Part shown: piece after piece, positions 34,246-46,010 of the stretch
How the letters are laid out: each line of letters begins with the position of its first letter
Numbering within the stretch: the stretch's first letter is position 1
Assembly: GCA_003508835.1 (NCBI GenBank)
Contig: PUFA01000057.1
Span: 10,056,501 to 10,120,500, forward strand
Length of the DNA stretch: 64,000 bases
Direction of reading: 5' to 3'
DNA from: Eonycteris spelaea
Lineage: Eukaryota; Chordata; Mammalia; Chiroptera; Pteropodidae
Position numbers and translations under genes: made by a program
The notes under the pieces: model-generated
Database searches by the model: none
What the model saw: the letters and a program-made list of their open reading frames with translations, nothing else
Told to the model about the DNA's origin: nothing

Positions 34246-35284
34246 GAATTTGATTTTTTCTGTCACACTTAAGATTCAAATGAGTAAAGATATGAAGTGA
34301 AGTAAATCTCTAGTTTCACTGACATCTTCAAGACTATTCAAATACAACAATCTATTTAGCAAAGGCTGAGTTTTTATTAATGCTACCTTTAGATTTTATT
34401 GAAAAGCCTTTGAATGTTGTCTATTATTAAAATTGTGGGTTGTATTTCTTTTTTACTATTCAGTACTTCAGAATTAGAGTTTATTGATTAATTATGATCT
34501 GCAAGAAGAGAAGGGTCTTCTCTGATCTTTGGCCAGAAATTTCCCTAAAACTTAATGCCCACTGTATGATTTAACCCAGTCTTCCTTTAAAAAAAGAAAT
34601 AAGGTTTAGTGTGAAATTGCTATTTCTCAGGGAACTCATGCTAGCTTCTTGTGATCAGATCCCTTTTAAAAAGGAAGCAGAATGAGTAATCTATTCCAGA
34701 ATTTTGCCTACAGATGATATTTTAGGTGTCTGCTCCCCTAACCACTGTTCACTCTAAAGAGAAATAAAATTTGAAGAATTCTCTTTTCTCCAAGTTTTCC
34801 ATCAACTTTACACCATCATTCCTAACCAAAGCATGCCTTTGGTCATCTTTTTGCTTCTGTCATGTCCCCAAAAGCCCCTTATTTTTCTAACATGCATCAC
34901 AGCCCTCTGTTTATTCAGGACTAAAGATCCATCTCACTCTCATAAGAAATTTTTTTCTATCCTTACTCAGTGTCCCAATGGCAGGAAACTTCAATGTGCC
35001 CTAACTCATATTTTTATATTCTCAAGAATTTTGCCCTCTTGAGAACAGGCATCTACAAAGGGCCAGATGTCTCCAGCCAATCTCAATGATAACAAGCACA
35101 GACCCAAAGATAAGAAGACTTGCTGGGCAGTCATCCAACTGTGGTCCAACTTTGGTGAAATGCGCAGTGGACTCCCATTTGGTTCCATTGGATAAGATCC
35201 CAATGTAAAAGATGCTATGTGAGAGTAGATGTTGCTTCCACTCAAGCCCTTTACCTTCCAATAAGCTCCTGTCACACCCTTGCT
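34246..35284. other. Unique sequence, no gene seen
   Basis: A 121-codon minus-strand frame (35006-35371) runs from unique sequence into the L2 element and shows no domain. A 69-codon plus-strand frame at 34833-35042 likewise has no family. Nothing else was recognised. Confidence 0.5.
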
Positions 35285-35646
35285 CATCCCTGAATACACA
35301 CCTTTGTTCCTTCTCCCAGGGATGTTCCAGCCCCCCTCCCAGAAATCTTTAGGTGGGCTCCCTGACTTCATTTGGGTCTTTACCTAAATTTCCCCTCACA
35401 GACAGATCTTTTCTGAATATTCTACTTAAAATTGCAATTACCTACATCCCAACTGGTCCAGTTCTCCATTCCTGGTTTTTTTCTCCTTAGCATATATCTA
35501 CTAGTTTTATCTTGTTTATTGTCTGTTCTCTCACATAGACAGAAATTTTTGTCTGTTTGTTCCACTGCTCTAACCTGATGATTTAGAACAGTGCCTAGAG
35601 TGTAGATCATACTCCTCTGTGAATATTGAATGAATGAATGAATGAA
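35285..35646 (+). mobile_element. LINE-2 (L2) 3' end, sense
   Basis: L2 3' blocks run in order: 'cccagggatgttccagcccc', 'gaaatctttaggtgggctcc', 'cagatcttttctgaatattc', 'tcttgtttattgtctgttct' and 'gaacagtgcctagagtgtag'. It ends in (tgaa)n at 35626-35646, the classic L2 terminus. Confidence 0.8.
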
Positions 35647-36149
35647 GTGGAAGAAGGAAGCTGTGAAAGGGAATGCCAGCAGCATGTTCTTTAGTTCACC
35701 ATTTTTAAAGCTAAAAGTTCACAGGTAAATCTGGGATTTGATATTAGTCATCTTAAAACTCTCTGTGCCCATGTACTTCACCAAAAGACACTAGGTACCC
35801 CTAGAGTTACCACTATTCCAGTTTGAGGGCATCTCATCTAGTTAGCCTCAAAAGGTCTTTCAGCTATTAAATTTCATGAGTCTATGGGCACTTCGATGGA
35901 GGCAGTATAGCATGAACTTGTCCTCAGACAGGCAGGTGGCATTATTTGCCCCACCTTCACCAGCCTATATAAGCTAAAATCAGATCCTTTCTTCTTAATA
36001 CAGAGAGACTCCCTAAAATTCTGGATAGAATTAGATAACCTTCACGGATTAAACTTGATCAACTCCTACAATGTCAGACTGTCAGTAAGCATGTGTAAGC
36101 CTATTAACCCTGCTAGTTATCAAGTAATTCACTAATGTAATAAGTTCTG
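35647..36149. other. Unique sequence
   Basis: No repeat family, gene or structured RNA was recognised between the L2 and MIR elements. Confidence 0.5.
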
Positions 36150-36305
36150 CTAAGAGCTTATGGTTTTCATCTAATTTAATCCTCACAGTGAACTGGTTAG
36201 ATAGTGTACCCAGCATTTCAAAGATTAAGAAATTGAGGCTCAGAGAAGTTACATAGCTTTCCTATGCGCAGTTAGCAAGTTGGGTGGAGGGATGGAGCCA
36301 GGTAA
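36150..36305 (-). mobile_element. MIR SINE, antisense
   Basis: 'atctaatttaatcctcacag', 'agattaagaaattgaggctc', 'agagaagttacatagctttc' and 'gcgcagttagcaagttgggt' follow the antisense MIR core closely. Confidence 0.8.
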
Positions 36306-36929
36306 GTCTTACCTCAAAGTCCATGTTGTGAACTGAAATCTCAGCTCACCAATCTTAAGGGCCAAATAACTTTAGAGGATGCTATTAAAATATGGTGCTT
36401 CTGTAATTCTGGGTTAACACACAGGGAATAGTTTCAGAAAGATCAGCCAGGCCCTATGATCTGAGCTTAGGCCTCTTGTCCTTTCAGGGGCTTACTATGG
36501 GCCTGTGCTTGAAAACCACTGGGGTCCAAGGATAACTTTTTCCCCTTTCTTATTTCCATCCATCAAGAGGTGGGATCTACATTTTTCACACTGAGCATGG
36601 CTAATGGGCCCAAAGGTACATTTGTGTTTCTATACAGCCTCGCCTCATGTGTGCAAATAAAATAAGGGATCACCAAGTAGACACCTGTATATACATCACC
36701 TTCTTAGCCAGACAGATATTTATTTGCTGTTGTATAAATGAGGGAAATTTTCACTCAGCCCTGAAAATTTGGCCACCCTGGTCCATCCTTCCTCCTCCCC
36801 AGGGATTTCTTCATCGAAAATAGCTACAGTCCATGACACTTCATTGTACTCTGCTTAAACACCAACTCAGAGATCTGGGAAGATCTGTTTTGCACCTGTA
36901 CTTGGGCCTTGAAAGGTACTCAGGTTGTC
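36306..36929. other. Mostly unique sequence
   Basis: A weak MER5-like end ('gcttgaaaaccactggggtc') lies at about 36505-36525, too little to call an element. No gene was seen. Confidence 0.45.
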
Positions 36930-37440
36930 AGGGAAATCCTGTGCACCAATGATAAATCAAGTCTTACATGACAGGGAGGAAGTGCTTTAAAAGGCAGGTG
37001 TTCTAATCCTGTCACACAATGTTTTATGTGATGGCCCTTTAAAATACACCCTGTGTAATGGAGCTTGCTTTAAAGGGGTAGCCCTATGTCATTGGACTGA
37101 GAATAGAAAAAATGTAAAAACAAGGCAAGAATATAAACCAGAATGTCAAATTCTAGCCCGTATCTTTGCCCACCACACACGGAGAAATGTTAGGATTCTC
37201 CTGCAGCAAATTGTAAATGTTGTGGGCTGTTGTTAAAATATTAAGAAAATATCCTCAGGGCACTTTTATAACAAGAGGGTGATGTTAAAGAGCATTCCTA
37301 AATTGCTGGGAAGTTAATTACTCTTCTTAACTAGTTATATTTTTAAATTAACATATTTTAATCAAATCCTATTAATTGCATAATTTCTAGAATTGATACA
37401 AGCAATAACACTTTTAAACACCTTTTAAAAAACTATTTTC
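36930..37440. other. Candidate conserved non-coding element
   Basis: About 500 bases lack any recognisable transposon and are rich in homeodomain-type and forkhead-type strings ('aaattgcataatt'-like, 'tcctattaattgcataattt', 'agttaattactcttcttaac'). They also have a compact, non-repetitive texture. This is judged by appearance only, since no cross-species alignment was possible. It has no open frame of note. Confidence 0.3.
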
Positions 37441-37769
37441 TGTGTTAAGAACCAGCATTCACATATCATGTCATTAGTAACCCCCAAAGTTATGGAGGGC
37501 TGGGATGAGAAGGATGCACTGTTGGATGCACTCCTGAACACTTGAAGCAAAGTAAGAGAAAAAAAACAAAGGACAATGTTTCCTGAAGATAATTGATTAT
37601 CTAACTCTGCTCATTATTCTTCCTCTCCTGTATCTTCAACATGTGTCTGCAGTTTCCATTTCATCCGTGTTTATGAGACAGCAAAGAGTACTGCCCCCAG
37701 CAACATTCATACATGTTCAAGTCTCTCCTACCACTCCTAGCTCCCTACACCTTTCTCAACCAAGCCACT

Positions 37770-38290
37770 TAATTTTTTATTATTTTTAACTTTTAAAAAC
37801 TAAAATACACCTAAAAAAAGTGAAAATATATGTCCACACAAAGATTTGTATAAAAATGTTCAGAGTACTTTATAATAGCCATGAACCGGAAATAACTCAA
37901 ATGTCCATCAACAAGTCCAAAGATCAACAAACTGTGGTACTAATACTACACAGAAATAAAAAGGAACAAACTACTAAAAATATTATTACATGGAATTATT
38001 TCAAAAACAGTATACTAAGTGAAAGAAGCCAGACAAAAAAGAGTACATGGTGAATAAGTAGAATTATAGAAAAGTAAAAACCATCTGCAGTGATATCTGT
38101 TGTTTCCTGGAGACAGGGGAGGAGGTGGAGCTGATTGCAAGGGGCATGTGGAAACTTTTGAGAGTGGTGGAAATGTTCTATATCTTGATTTCGTGATGAT
38201 AGTTATGCAATGTAGAGACATTTCTTAAGGTATAGAGAGTCAGAACAGGTACATTCTATTGTATGCAAATTATTCCTTAATAAAGTTAAT
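37770..38290 (+). mobile_element. Old L1 3' end, sense
   Basis: L1 blocks occur in sense order: 'aatgttcagagtactttata', 'actcaaatgtccatcaacaa', 'acaaactgtggtactaatac', 'tactaagtgaaagaagccag', 'gtttcctggagacaggggag' and 'ctatatcttgatttcgtgat'. It ends 'gtatgcaaattattccttaa taaag'. The 77-codon frame at 37820-38053 overlaps the ORF2 C-terminal region but is not intact. An L1MC/L1ME-type age is likely. Confidence 0.8.
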
Positions 38291-39295
38291 TGAGAGAGGG
38301 GGGGAGGTAGAGAGAAATGCAAAAAGAGCACATGGCATCAAGATTTGGTGGTCTAAGTCTCAATCCTCCTGGGGACATTGTCCACCACATGGCTACATAT
38401 CAATGTGACATGTAGACACTCTCATGCCATTATTAAGTAACCTAACCTTTTGGGATGGTTCATACTATTTCCAGAACCCTGTCAGAGAATCAAATTATTA
38501 TTCCTCAGGTTCATCTGTAGATTATTCTACACATTTCAAAGACCATTTTCTTCTACTTAGCACATGGATTCCTGTTTTAGAAATACATCCCATGAAATCT
38601 TCCTAACTTTCCAATCTCCTTGAAAATTCTCCACTAGTTTCAATCACCTTTGAGTCTAATTCCCACACTTACAATTCCTCTCTCACTAGCTTGTTTTATT
38701 CTGCCTTAGACACACATTTGCTCACCACATTTCTGCCCACATCATCGTCATGACTCACTGAGCCATGTCCATTCAGTGCTGGATTTTTCCATGCTTGTAG
38801 GAGCCTACCAGTGCTTGTCCATTGAAGTACCTGAAAGCAAGTCTTATTTACCACCAAAGTCAACAATGCCTGACTCAACGGATGACACAACATAAATGGA
38901 TCACCCTACATCCCATTCAAGACTCTAATCTTTTAGATTGCAGCTGTCCCCTGAGCCCAAGCAGAGGATAGCAAAGACCTCACAATGGGAGCAGTGGGAG
39001 CAGAGCTCCTCATCCATGTTCAGCCACTGGATTCTAAAGTAAGGACATCTGTGTGTCAGATAAATTTACCTGGAGCAATATGGATAATGTTTTGGGAAAG
39101 GCAGGACCTAAATCGGGTAAATCACTGGGGAGGCTAAGTTCGATGACACTTGTCTGTGGTGTTGAAAACAAGAATGGGTGGTGGACATATAAAGGCAGAG
39201 TAGGTTGTAAGTTAAGTCTCTTTTTACCATCTAGATTAAAAACAACAACAACATTATCTTAGAGGTTTCCCAAAGGTCTCTCTCTCTTCTCACCT
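38291..39295. other. Unique sequence, no gene seen
   Basis: Small frames at 38424-38606, 38696-38893 and 39053-39262 have no domains. No repeat family was recognised apart from a short (aac)n at about 39241-39253. Confidence 0.5.
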
Positions 39296-39299
39296 ATTC

Positions 39300-40670
39300 C
39301 AAGATTTTCTGATAATTTTACTGCATAATGAAGTATTCCTAAAATGTAGTATTTAGTATAGTGTATTATGGGAGCTTTAGATAAATGGAATCATACTGTC
39401 TCTTGCTGCCATTTGCTTTTTTTCATTCAATATTATGTTTCTGATATTTATTCATATTTTATGCAGCTGTCATTCATCTATTGACACTAATAGGTGATTT
39501 TCCATTTTTCTGGATATCCCACAATTTATTTTTCCATTTTCCTTTTGTGGACATTTGGGTGCTTCCTGTTTGAATATTTGTGTATGCATGTGTGCAAATG
39601 CTATGACAATCAGAGCTGCTATAAATGTACAAGTAGAAAAGAAAGTGTTTCTCTATGGAACATATGTAGAGAGTAGAATTGGTAGGTCATGGGGTGTCCA
39701 CATCTTTAACATTTCTGGTTAGTACTAAATTGTTCTCAGGGAGGTTGTAGTGATTGACAGTCTTTCCACAAATTGTTTTCATTTCTGCACACTTTTGCAA
39801 GCTCTTGATACTACCAGTATTTTTCATTTATTTTAGTTCTGTGAGTATGAAATTATGTTTCATCTGATTTCATGATTTGTAGTTATCTTATTCCTAACTA
39901 GGTTGAAGATCTTTCACATGTTTATTAGCCATCTGAGTTTAAAATAATGTTTTATTTATTCATCTGTTGTATTGATTTCTTTTCTTTTCGTTAGCATTTT
40001 TGGGTACACTTTATATATTCTATATATACACTAACTCTTTGCCTGTTACACGTGCTGCAAGGCTCTTTTCCCACTCTGTCTTTTCCTTCTCTTTATTTCA
40101 TTTTTCATTAACATTAGTTCTTAATTAAAAGATAATTGAATTTGTTTATCTCTTTCTTTACAGTTTGTGCTTCTTGTGAACTAAGAACTCCTAACTACAC
40201 CAAGGTCATGAAGGTATTCTTTTATATTATCTGCTACAAAGCCTATGGTTTTACGTTTCACATTTAAGTCTTTAATTCACCTTTCTTGTTTGTTCTGGTA
40301 TGGTGTGAGGAAGTTTTAACTTCATATTTTTCTATAAATGACCAATCGTCACTGTATCTTTTGCTGAGTCGTTTGTATCCCCACTGACCTGCAGCACCAG
40401 CTCAGCCTCAAATCAGCGTTGCTTATATAGGAATAGATATGTTCATAGGACCCCCATGCAGTTTTTTTTCCCTGCGTATCCATCTAATGATACAACATTA
40501 TCTTAGTTACTATAGACTTAAGTTTTATTTTTCTGAAATGGCTAATAACACATAGGAGTGGATAGTTTTTTTCCTTTATAAATCTGCATGGATTTTAGAA
40601 TCAGCTCTTTAAGTCCCTTTGGTAATTTGAATGGAAATGCATTGAGTCTATAAATTCCATTACTCTTTTT
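39300..40670 (-). mobile_element. Long antisense old L1 ORF2/3' fragment
   Basis: About 1.35 kb reads as antisense L1 from the 3' end into ORF2: 'ttgacactaataggtgattt', 'gctgctataaatgtacaagt', 'ggttgaagatctttcacatg', 'ctaactctttgcctgttaca', 'agtctttaattcaccttt', 'tctggtatggtgtgaggaag', 'tcttagttactatagactta' and 'aaatgcattgagtctataaa'. The frame is destroyed throughout. A degraded segment at about 40330-40480 may hold a small insertion or deletion. Confidence 0.75.
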
Positions 40671-41165
40671 TCCTAGTCTAAATCCATCCCCAAGAGAAGA
40701 CTCATGGAATTTTCCTTAGCAGCAAAAAGGGAACAATGGGCTACATAAGAATAACTACTGTTCCATACTAGGCAGAAAACTTTATATACCCACAGGTGAT
40801 TGTACAAAAAACTTGGGCCTTGCTTGTGTAAACCCAGAGCAAGTCTTCAGCAGTGTCACAGTGTCATGATTTAGTAAAAATGGAGAAAGATATAAGGAAA
40901 AGTCCAATATTCAAAAGAAAACAAATATCAAAGAAAGTGAGATGAAAGCAGATTCTGTAAATTATGGAAGTTAATAAAAACTATTTGTTTTAGAAATCAT
41001 GAATGTAAAAGAAAATTGTATTAAATCAAATGAAATTTAGGATTTATTATTTATTTTCCTGGAAACATTTCCATAGGCTATACCACACACAAAATATTAA
41101 TTTTTCAATGTATCATATAATATGATTTTTAAATATTTGAATAATGTGTCTGATGAGGGGTAGAA
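40671..41165. other. Unique AT-rich sequence
   Basis: Nothing recognised beyond the right border of the antisense L1. No gene seen. Confidence 0.5.
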
Positions 41166-41169
41166 CTTT

Positions 41170-41300
41170 TATTTTGTGGTAGTTGAATTTACTTAATCTA
41201 CATGAAGTTTAGTTTCCTTATTTGGAAAATGAGGTTAATGATATCTACCTTATGAAAGTAACAAAAACTAAGTTAGATAATATATACTAGTGTTTTCAAA
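41170..41300 (+). mobile_element. MIR SINE 3' half, sense
   Basis: 'agtttagtttccttatttgg', 'aaaatgaggttaatgatatc', 'taccttatgaaagtaac' and 'aagttagataatatatact' follow the MIR 3' half (cagtttcctcatctgtaaaatg... cctacctcata...). Confidence 0.6.
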
Positions 41301-41669
41301 TGCTCTTAGCTATAGGACCTTTTGTTCAAATGCTCCTCCCTGGAAGCTTAGTGTCTGTTTTGTGCTAGGTGTATTCACGTATGGTTAGTTATAGCTCTGC
41401 TGTAATGTCTGTGTCATCCAGAGTTTCTTGGGATTTGCTGTTATAAAAGAATCAGGGAAATTAGTATTGCTCAGAGTACAACAGAGAAGAAAGAGATGAG
41501 ATTAAGTGATTTAATGGAAAAAAGAATAAATTATTAGTCAAAAATAACCAGATCAATCAAGAAAGTAAAAGAGGCAGGGAAGAAAAGACAAGAATCCATT
41601 CTGAATTCAGGAGTGATTTTTTTAAATGTAGATAAGAAGTGAGAAGAATACAAAAATAGGTTTTTAGGC

Positions 41670-41816
41670 AAAAAATATATATATACATACATATATACAT
41701 ATATATACATGTATATATACATATATATACATACATACATATATTGTGTATGTGTGTATACATATACATATATATACATATACATATATACACATATGTA
41801 CATGTGTGTGTGTGTA
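41670..41816. repeat. AT-rich (ACATATAT)n-type microsatellite
   Basis: An imperfect array of tatata, catata and tacatg units ends in (TG)n at about 41803-41814. Several segments are self-complementary. The Tyr/Ile/His-rich open frames across 41534-41960 on both strands are translations of this array. Confidence 0.95.
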
Positions 41817-43784
41817 TCTTCCTTGGGGTATTGCTTGAATAAACAAATTACAGACTTCAATAGTCTTGTAATCGAATTATCTTTCTTTGATTGTGATTCT
41901 CTGCCAGAACTGGACCTTGAGGTAACTGATGCTTATGTAGTTTATATAAGAAACTCATAAAGGCAAAGCTGCTATTGTTGAATGGTCTGTGAGAATTTGC
42001 AGGTAGGTCTCCTGAGAAGGTGCTGGGAAAGTTTGGGACTCATTAAAACACAGGGTATACTTGAAAACACTTTGTAAATTTGAAAGTGACATGTATGTGC
42101 AGCATGATTAATCATGAAAATGCTATTTACAAAGCATTTTTATTAAAGCTGGATCTACACCTTTTTGGAAGTCTGGTAAAATGCAGGCTTCTGATCCTGT
42201 CCTTCTGATTCAACTCTTCGAAGTTCTATGTTTTCAGCAAGTTCTTTATATCATTCTTATATGCCCCAAACCTTGGGAACTACAGTATCTGTGGAACAGG
42301 GACTTTAGAAGCCAACAGGAAAGACTTGCACAGATCTATACCCCCATAATGAAAAACAAGGATCTTTTTTTTGGCTTGCATGTTTTGAAATAACAAGTGT
42401 TGACTTCACTTAGCTTAAGTGAAAAATATTTTTCCTAGTCCTCAATGTCTGTGAAACAAAGAGTCATTGGTGGACTCTGCAAGTCCATTAATATATAGGG
42501 TCTGCATTGATTCTTTGATTTGCACATATATGTTCTATAGTTTGTCAAATGTAGAAGAATTTTGTGATTCATATAAAAATTTATTAAAATTATTGTTGCA
42601 TTTAAGGGAGAACCAAAATTTTTTTCTGTCCAATTATAAGTACGTGAAGATTGGAAAAAATAGGACTTGTAGAGTATGCATGTATGTATGTATATATGTA
42701 TGTAAACTTGGAGTGTTTTTGGTAAGCATAAACTATCATCCAGGGCAGAACTTTTGTCCTGTAGTGTCTGAACAGACAAATCCAACTGAAATGACTAGTT
42801 GGGCCTCCAAGGTGCTGTCATAGTAAATCTGTACAGAATTGCCTGACCATGTGATCTTGGCAAAAAGGTTAATTTTCAGTTACTTCATTACTTCTGGTCC
42901 CTTTCCTATATCATTCTAGGGGTGCAGTGGCATGCCACTTTATTTTGGGAAACACTTATATATATTTAAATGACTTGTGTGATATCAACAAAAATCAAGA
43001 GCATAAGCATCATTCAGCAAACACACTGCTTTGGAGAGTCACTCTATATAGGAATTTTTTAGTCCTGTTGAACTTTGACCAAGCATTATATGGCATTTGA
43101 AAGCCAGTTTGCTAAGTAGCATAGGGAAATCACATGAATAGATTTGTACTTGATATTTTTTACAATTTCAGTCAGCTAAAAAAAAGGATTGCATCAAGCT
43201 AAGGAGTGTCATGCTGTCCATATCAGATATGAGAAGAAAATTTAGTTTGCCTTTCAAAGTGTTAATATTTGGCTGGAGATTCTCTCATACCTGCAACTCG
43301 AATTATTAGAGAGTAAAAGTTTAAAACTTACATGCAACTTTAGTGTGAATGGGAAAGGAATTTTGTAAAATCATTCTTAGCTTTTCTCTCTACTATAACA
43401 GCCTCCCTCCACTCCCTCACACACACCACCTGGTGCCACACATAAGAGTTTCAAGGGTTTTGGGATTCTTTTCTTTGTGTATGAATTTTCCTCCAGGAAA
43501 TGGTAGAGACAAAATGGCTCTAAAATAATTAAACACTATTTTTTCTATTGAGATACCAACATACTTTTCCCCCACTTTTTAATCGCACACCTAAATATTT
43601 GCTTATTAAATTTAGGCCAGAAAATGAGGAGAGAAAAGCATTCTCACTGCAAAGAATCCAGTGCCAGCTCAGAATATATACAATGAGGGTTTTTCACAAA
43701 CTGCTTCTTCTCTTTAGATACAGAGAGCTAATTTGATTGACTTCTTGAGCAACTAGCCCTTTCCAGTAGCAAGCAAAATTTCTC
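41817..43784. other. Mostly unique sequence
   Basis: No gene is supported. Two frames of 116 and 118 codons on opposite strands (42435-42785 and 42467-42823) overlap almost fully. A (TATG)n tract at 42676-42704 lies within them. The shadowing shows that at most one could be real, and neither has a family. The region also holds ordinary AT-rich sequence. Confidence 0.5.
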
Positions 43785-43893
43785 AGCGGGAGACTTGCTG
43801 ATAAAACTACTGGAACCGGTACGCCACCTACTGATCCTTTCAGGCTTTGCAATTTACTAGAAAAACGCAAAAAAAAAAAAAAAAAAAAAAAAA
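43785..43893 (+). other. CpG cluster followed by an A25 tract
   Basis: Four CpGs in about 85 bases ('ctcagcgggag', 'gaaccggtacgccacc', 'aaacgcaa') run into an uninterrupted A25 at 43869-43893. A clean 3' poly(A) next to sequence that still has CpGs suggests a relatively young retroposed fragment. However, I could neither name a source nor find a target-site duplication, so a simple homopolymer is also possible. Confidence 0.4.
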
Positions 43894-44269
43894 TTGGAAA
43901 TTCCCTTCAATAAATTTACTATAAATTGACTCAGATAAGATTCTCATACAATATTACAATATTAAAATTTTCTGCTTATTATAAATGTCCTTTCACTTTT
44001 TATGAAAAAATTATCTTATTTGTGGCCTTCAACCCTGTCCTGTATTAGACCATCTATCTAATTTGTTAAGAAATATCAAGTGGATCTGGTTTTGCTGTTA
44101 ATGTAGATTTTTTTCTTCTTTAGTTACTGGTGTACATTTGCCAGGTACATAGCAGAGGCTAAAGGGCATCATCCAATATCATTCCTAACCGTCAAAGTAA
44201 AATAAGCTCTCAGGTAATCCAGAAATAGACTTTTAAATGTGGGAGTGGCACAACATTCAACATGCATCA
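43894..44269. other. Unique AT-rich sequence
   Basis: No gene or repeat family was recognised. Confidence 0.5.
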
Positions 44270-44720
44270 AAAATTAATTGAGCTTGTCAATACTGGGACA
44301 AACAGACATCATGTGGGTCCTAGCAAGATGCACCAAGTAAGACACATGATCACTTCCGTGATTCTTCTGTCCAAAATGAAAGACATTGGAGAAATCCAAT
44401 TTGAGTGACATTCTACAAATTAACTGGCCTCTTTCTTCAAAAACATCAAGATTAAGAAACACAAGAAAGGCAGAGGAACTGCTCCACATTTAAGGAGTCT
44501 AAAGAGACATGACAAGTGATACCAAGTGTGATGGGATCCTGAAATGGGGGAAATAGCTAAAAAGGATATTATTTCGACAAGTAATGACATTTGAAAGTGG
44601 ACTCTGGGCTAAATAACAGTATTGTATCAATGTTACATTTTCTTATTTGATTAGTAATTACTACAGTTGTGAAAGAACATTTTGTTGGTCATAATAAATA
44701 TACACCTTAAGAAAATCTGT
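44270..44720 (+). mobile_element. Old L1 3' module, sense, copy A
   Basis: The order 'actgggacaaacagacatca', 'ggagaaatccaatttgagtg', 'gaggaactgctccacattta', 'aggagtctaaagagacatga', 'gtgatgggatcctgaaatgg' and 'aaggatattatttcgacaag' matches an old L1 3' UTR module. The same module occurs again at 49915-50670. The 3' terminus is missing here. The 71-codon minus-strand frame is a by-product. Confidence 0.65.
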
Positions 44721-44769
44721 AAGAATTGAATCAGCAAACGAACCAAGAGCATTGAGGTACGTTTTCTTG

Positions 44770-44975
44770 TAGGTGGTATAAGAAGAAAAGATGTCAGGAC
44801 AGGAAATCCTGAGTCTGGTTTCTTCTCCCTACCCTTGTTCTGGGCTGCCTGGCTTGGGGCATAAATCCTTTGTGCTTTAACTTATACATTTGTATAAGGG
44901 AAGACAAATTCTCTTCAACCTGTACTATTTAACCTCTCACAGAAATGTCCTGAAGATCAAATTACATAACAAATT
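44770..44975 (+). mobile_element. MIR SINE, sense, diverged
   Basis: 'caggaaatcctgagtctggt', 'ggcataaatcctttgtgctt', 'tacatttgtataagggaaga' and 'ctcacagaaatgtcctgaag' fit MIR order loosely. Confidence 0.4.
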
Positions 44976-45429
44976 ACACAACTAATTCAAAGTTAGTTAA
45001 GGATGTGTTAGGTCTCTGTATAGAGATAGGGATACAGAATGCCCTTAGCCAGTAAGGAATGAGTAGCCAGAAGAAAGGACACATTCACATGTCCTCACAA
45101 AATGAAGTCAGATGACAGGACAGAGAAATTTATATCATGCATAACTACAATAGTTCTCACTTCTCAGAGCATTTCCTTCTACAAAATCTCAGCAGGCTTG
45201 CACAATGGCTTGCAAAGCACATGGATGAGATATTATAAATGGCATTTTATTAATGGTGAAAGCAAGGCTCATATATGAGTAGCGACATCTCAATTTTGTT
45301 TTATGAGTTAGTTCTGGATAGAGTTGGTGTGAGTTAATAGGCCAATTGTTTCATGGGCAGTCACTGCTTCTTAGTTTGACGTAAGATACTCATTTAGCAG
45401 AGGCACCTGTAGTATTTAGTAGTATTGCA

Positions 45430-45555
45430 GAAAGGCTGTGTCTTTGAAATATTCCAGATGTGGATTGACATCTCGTCTCCGCCACTTCCTAAGATTCCAG
45501 ACTTCAGCCTGAATTGTTTTACCTCTCTGAGCCTCAGTTTCCTTATGGTTTTATG
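45430..45555 (+). mobile_element. MIR SINE fragment, sense
   Basis: 'gacatctcgtctccgccact', 'tgaattgttttacctctctg' and 'agcctcagtttccttatggt' match the central MIR core. The 3' part is lost next to the antisense L1. Confidence 0.65.
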
Positions 45556-45604
45556 CTTTTAACCACATATGCATGTCCATAAATGATATGCAGCATTGAT
45601 TAGT

Positions 45605-45855
45605 GTATTTATTTATTATAATCTATTGCAACTTTATGGAAGTACACAATGTAGATATGGAAAAGTGCCATATCCCACGTATATAACTCCATATACTTTC
45701 ACAAACAGAGCACACATGTGTACCCATCGCCTAGATCATGAAAATGAACATAACACCTGAAAGCCCCTTCTCATGTATTTAATTATGTAAATGATGTTCT
45801 ATTATTTGCATCATTTTACAACTTGCTCTTTTCAATCAGCACCACACTTTTGAAC
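45605..45855 (-). mobile_element. Old L1 3' UTR fragment, antisense
   Basis: 'atggaagtacacaatgtaga', 'actttcacaaacagagcaca', 'atgtgtacccatcgcctaga' and 'tgaacataacacctgaaagc' follow the antisense old-L1 3' UTR, ending near 'aacttgctcttttcaatcag'. Confidence 0.6.
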
Positions 45856-45944
45856 TCTAAACTGCTGTATTAAATTTAGTTCAAAGTGAGAATAATAATT
45901 TTCTATGGAAAAAATTTTGTTTATTATTTAATAAGATAATATAC

Positions 45945-46010
45945 AGAGGAAAGAAGCAGGGAAAGAAAAAAAAAGAGAGAGGTAGGGAAGGAAGGAGAAA
46001 GGAAATGGAT
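45945..46010. repeat. Purine-rich GA tract
   Basis: An almost pure run of A and G (gaaa, gagag, ggaa units) over about 65 bases. Confidence 0.8.

Noticed and set aside
35006..35371. 121-codon minus-strand frame
   Set aside because: It extends from unique sequence into an L2 element, has no domain, and a second frame overlaps it on the same strand.
36440..36525. Possible MER5 end
   Set aside because: Only the last 20 bases or so are alike; could be chance.
41534..41960. Tyr/Ile/His-rich frames on both strands (up to 108 codons)
   Set aside because: They translate the AT/CA microsatellite and occur in several frames at once.
42435..42823. 116- and 118-codon frames on opposite strands
   Set aside because: They shadow each other across a (TATG)n tract and neither has a recognisable family.
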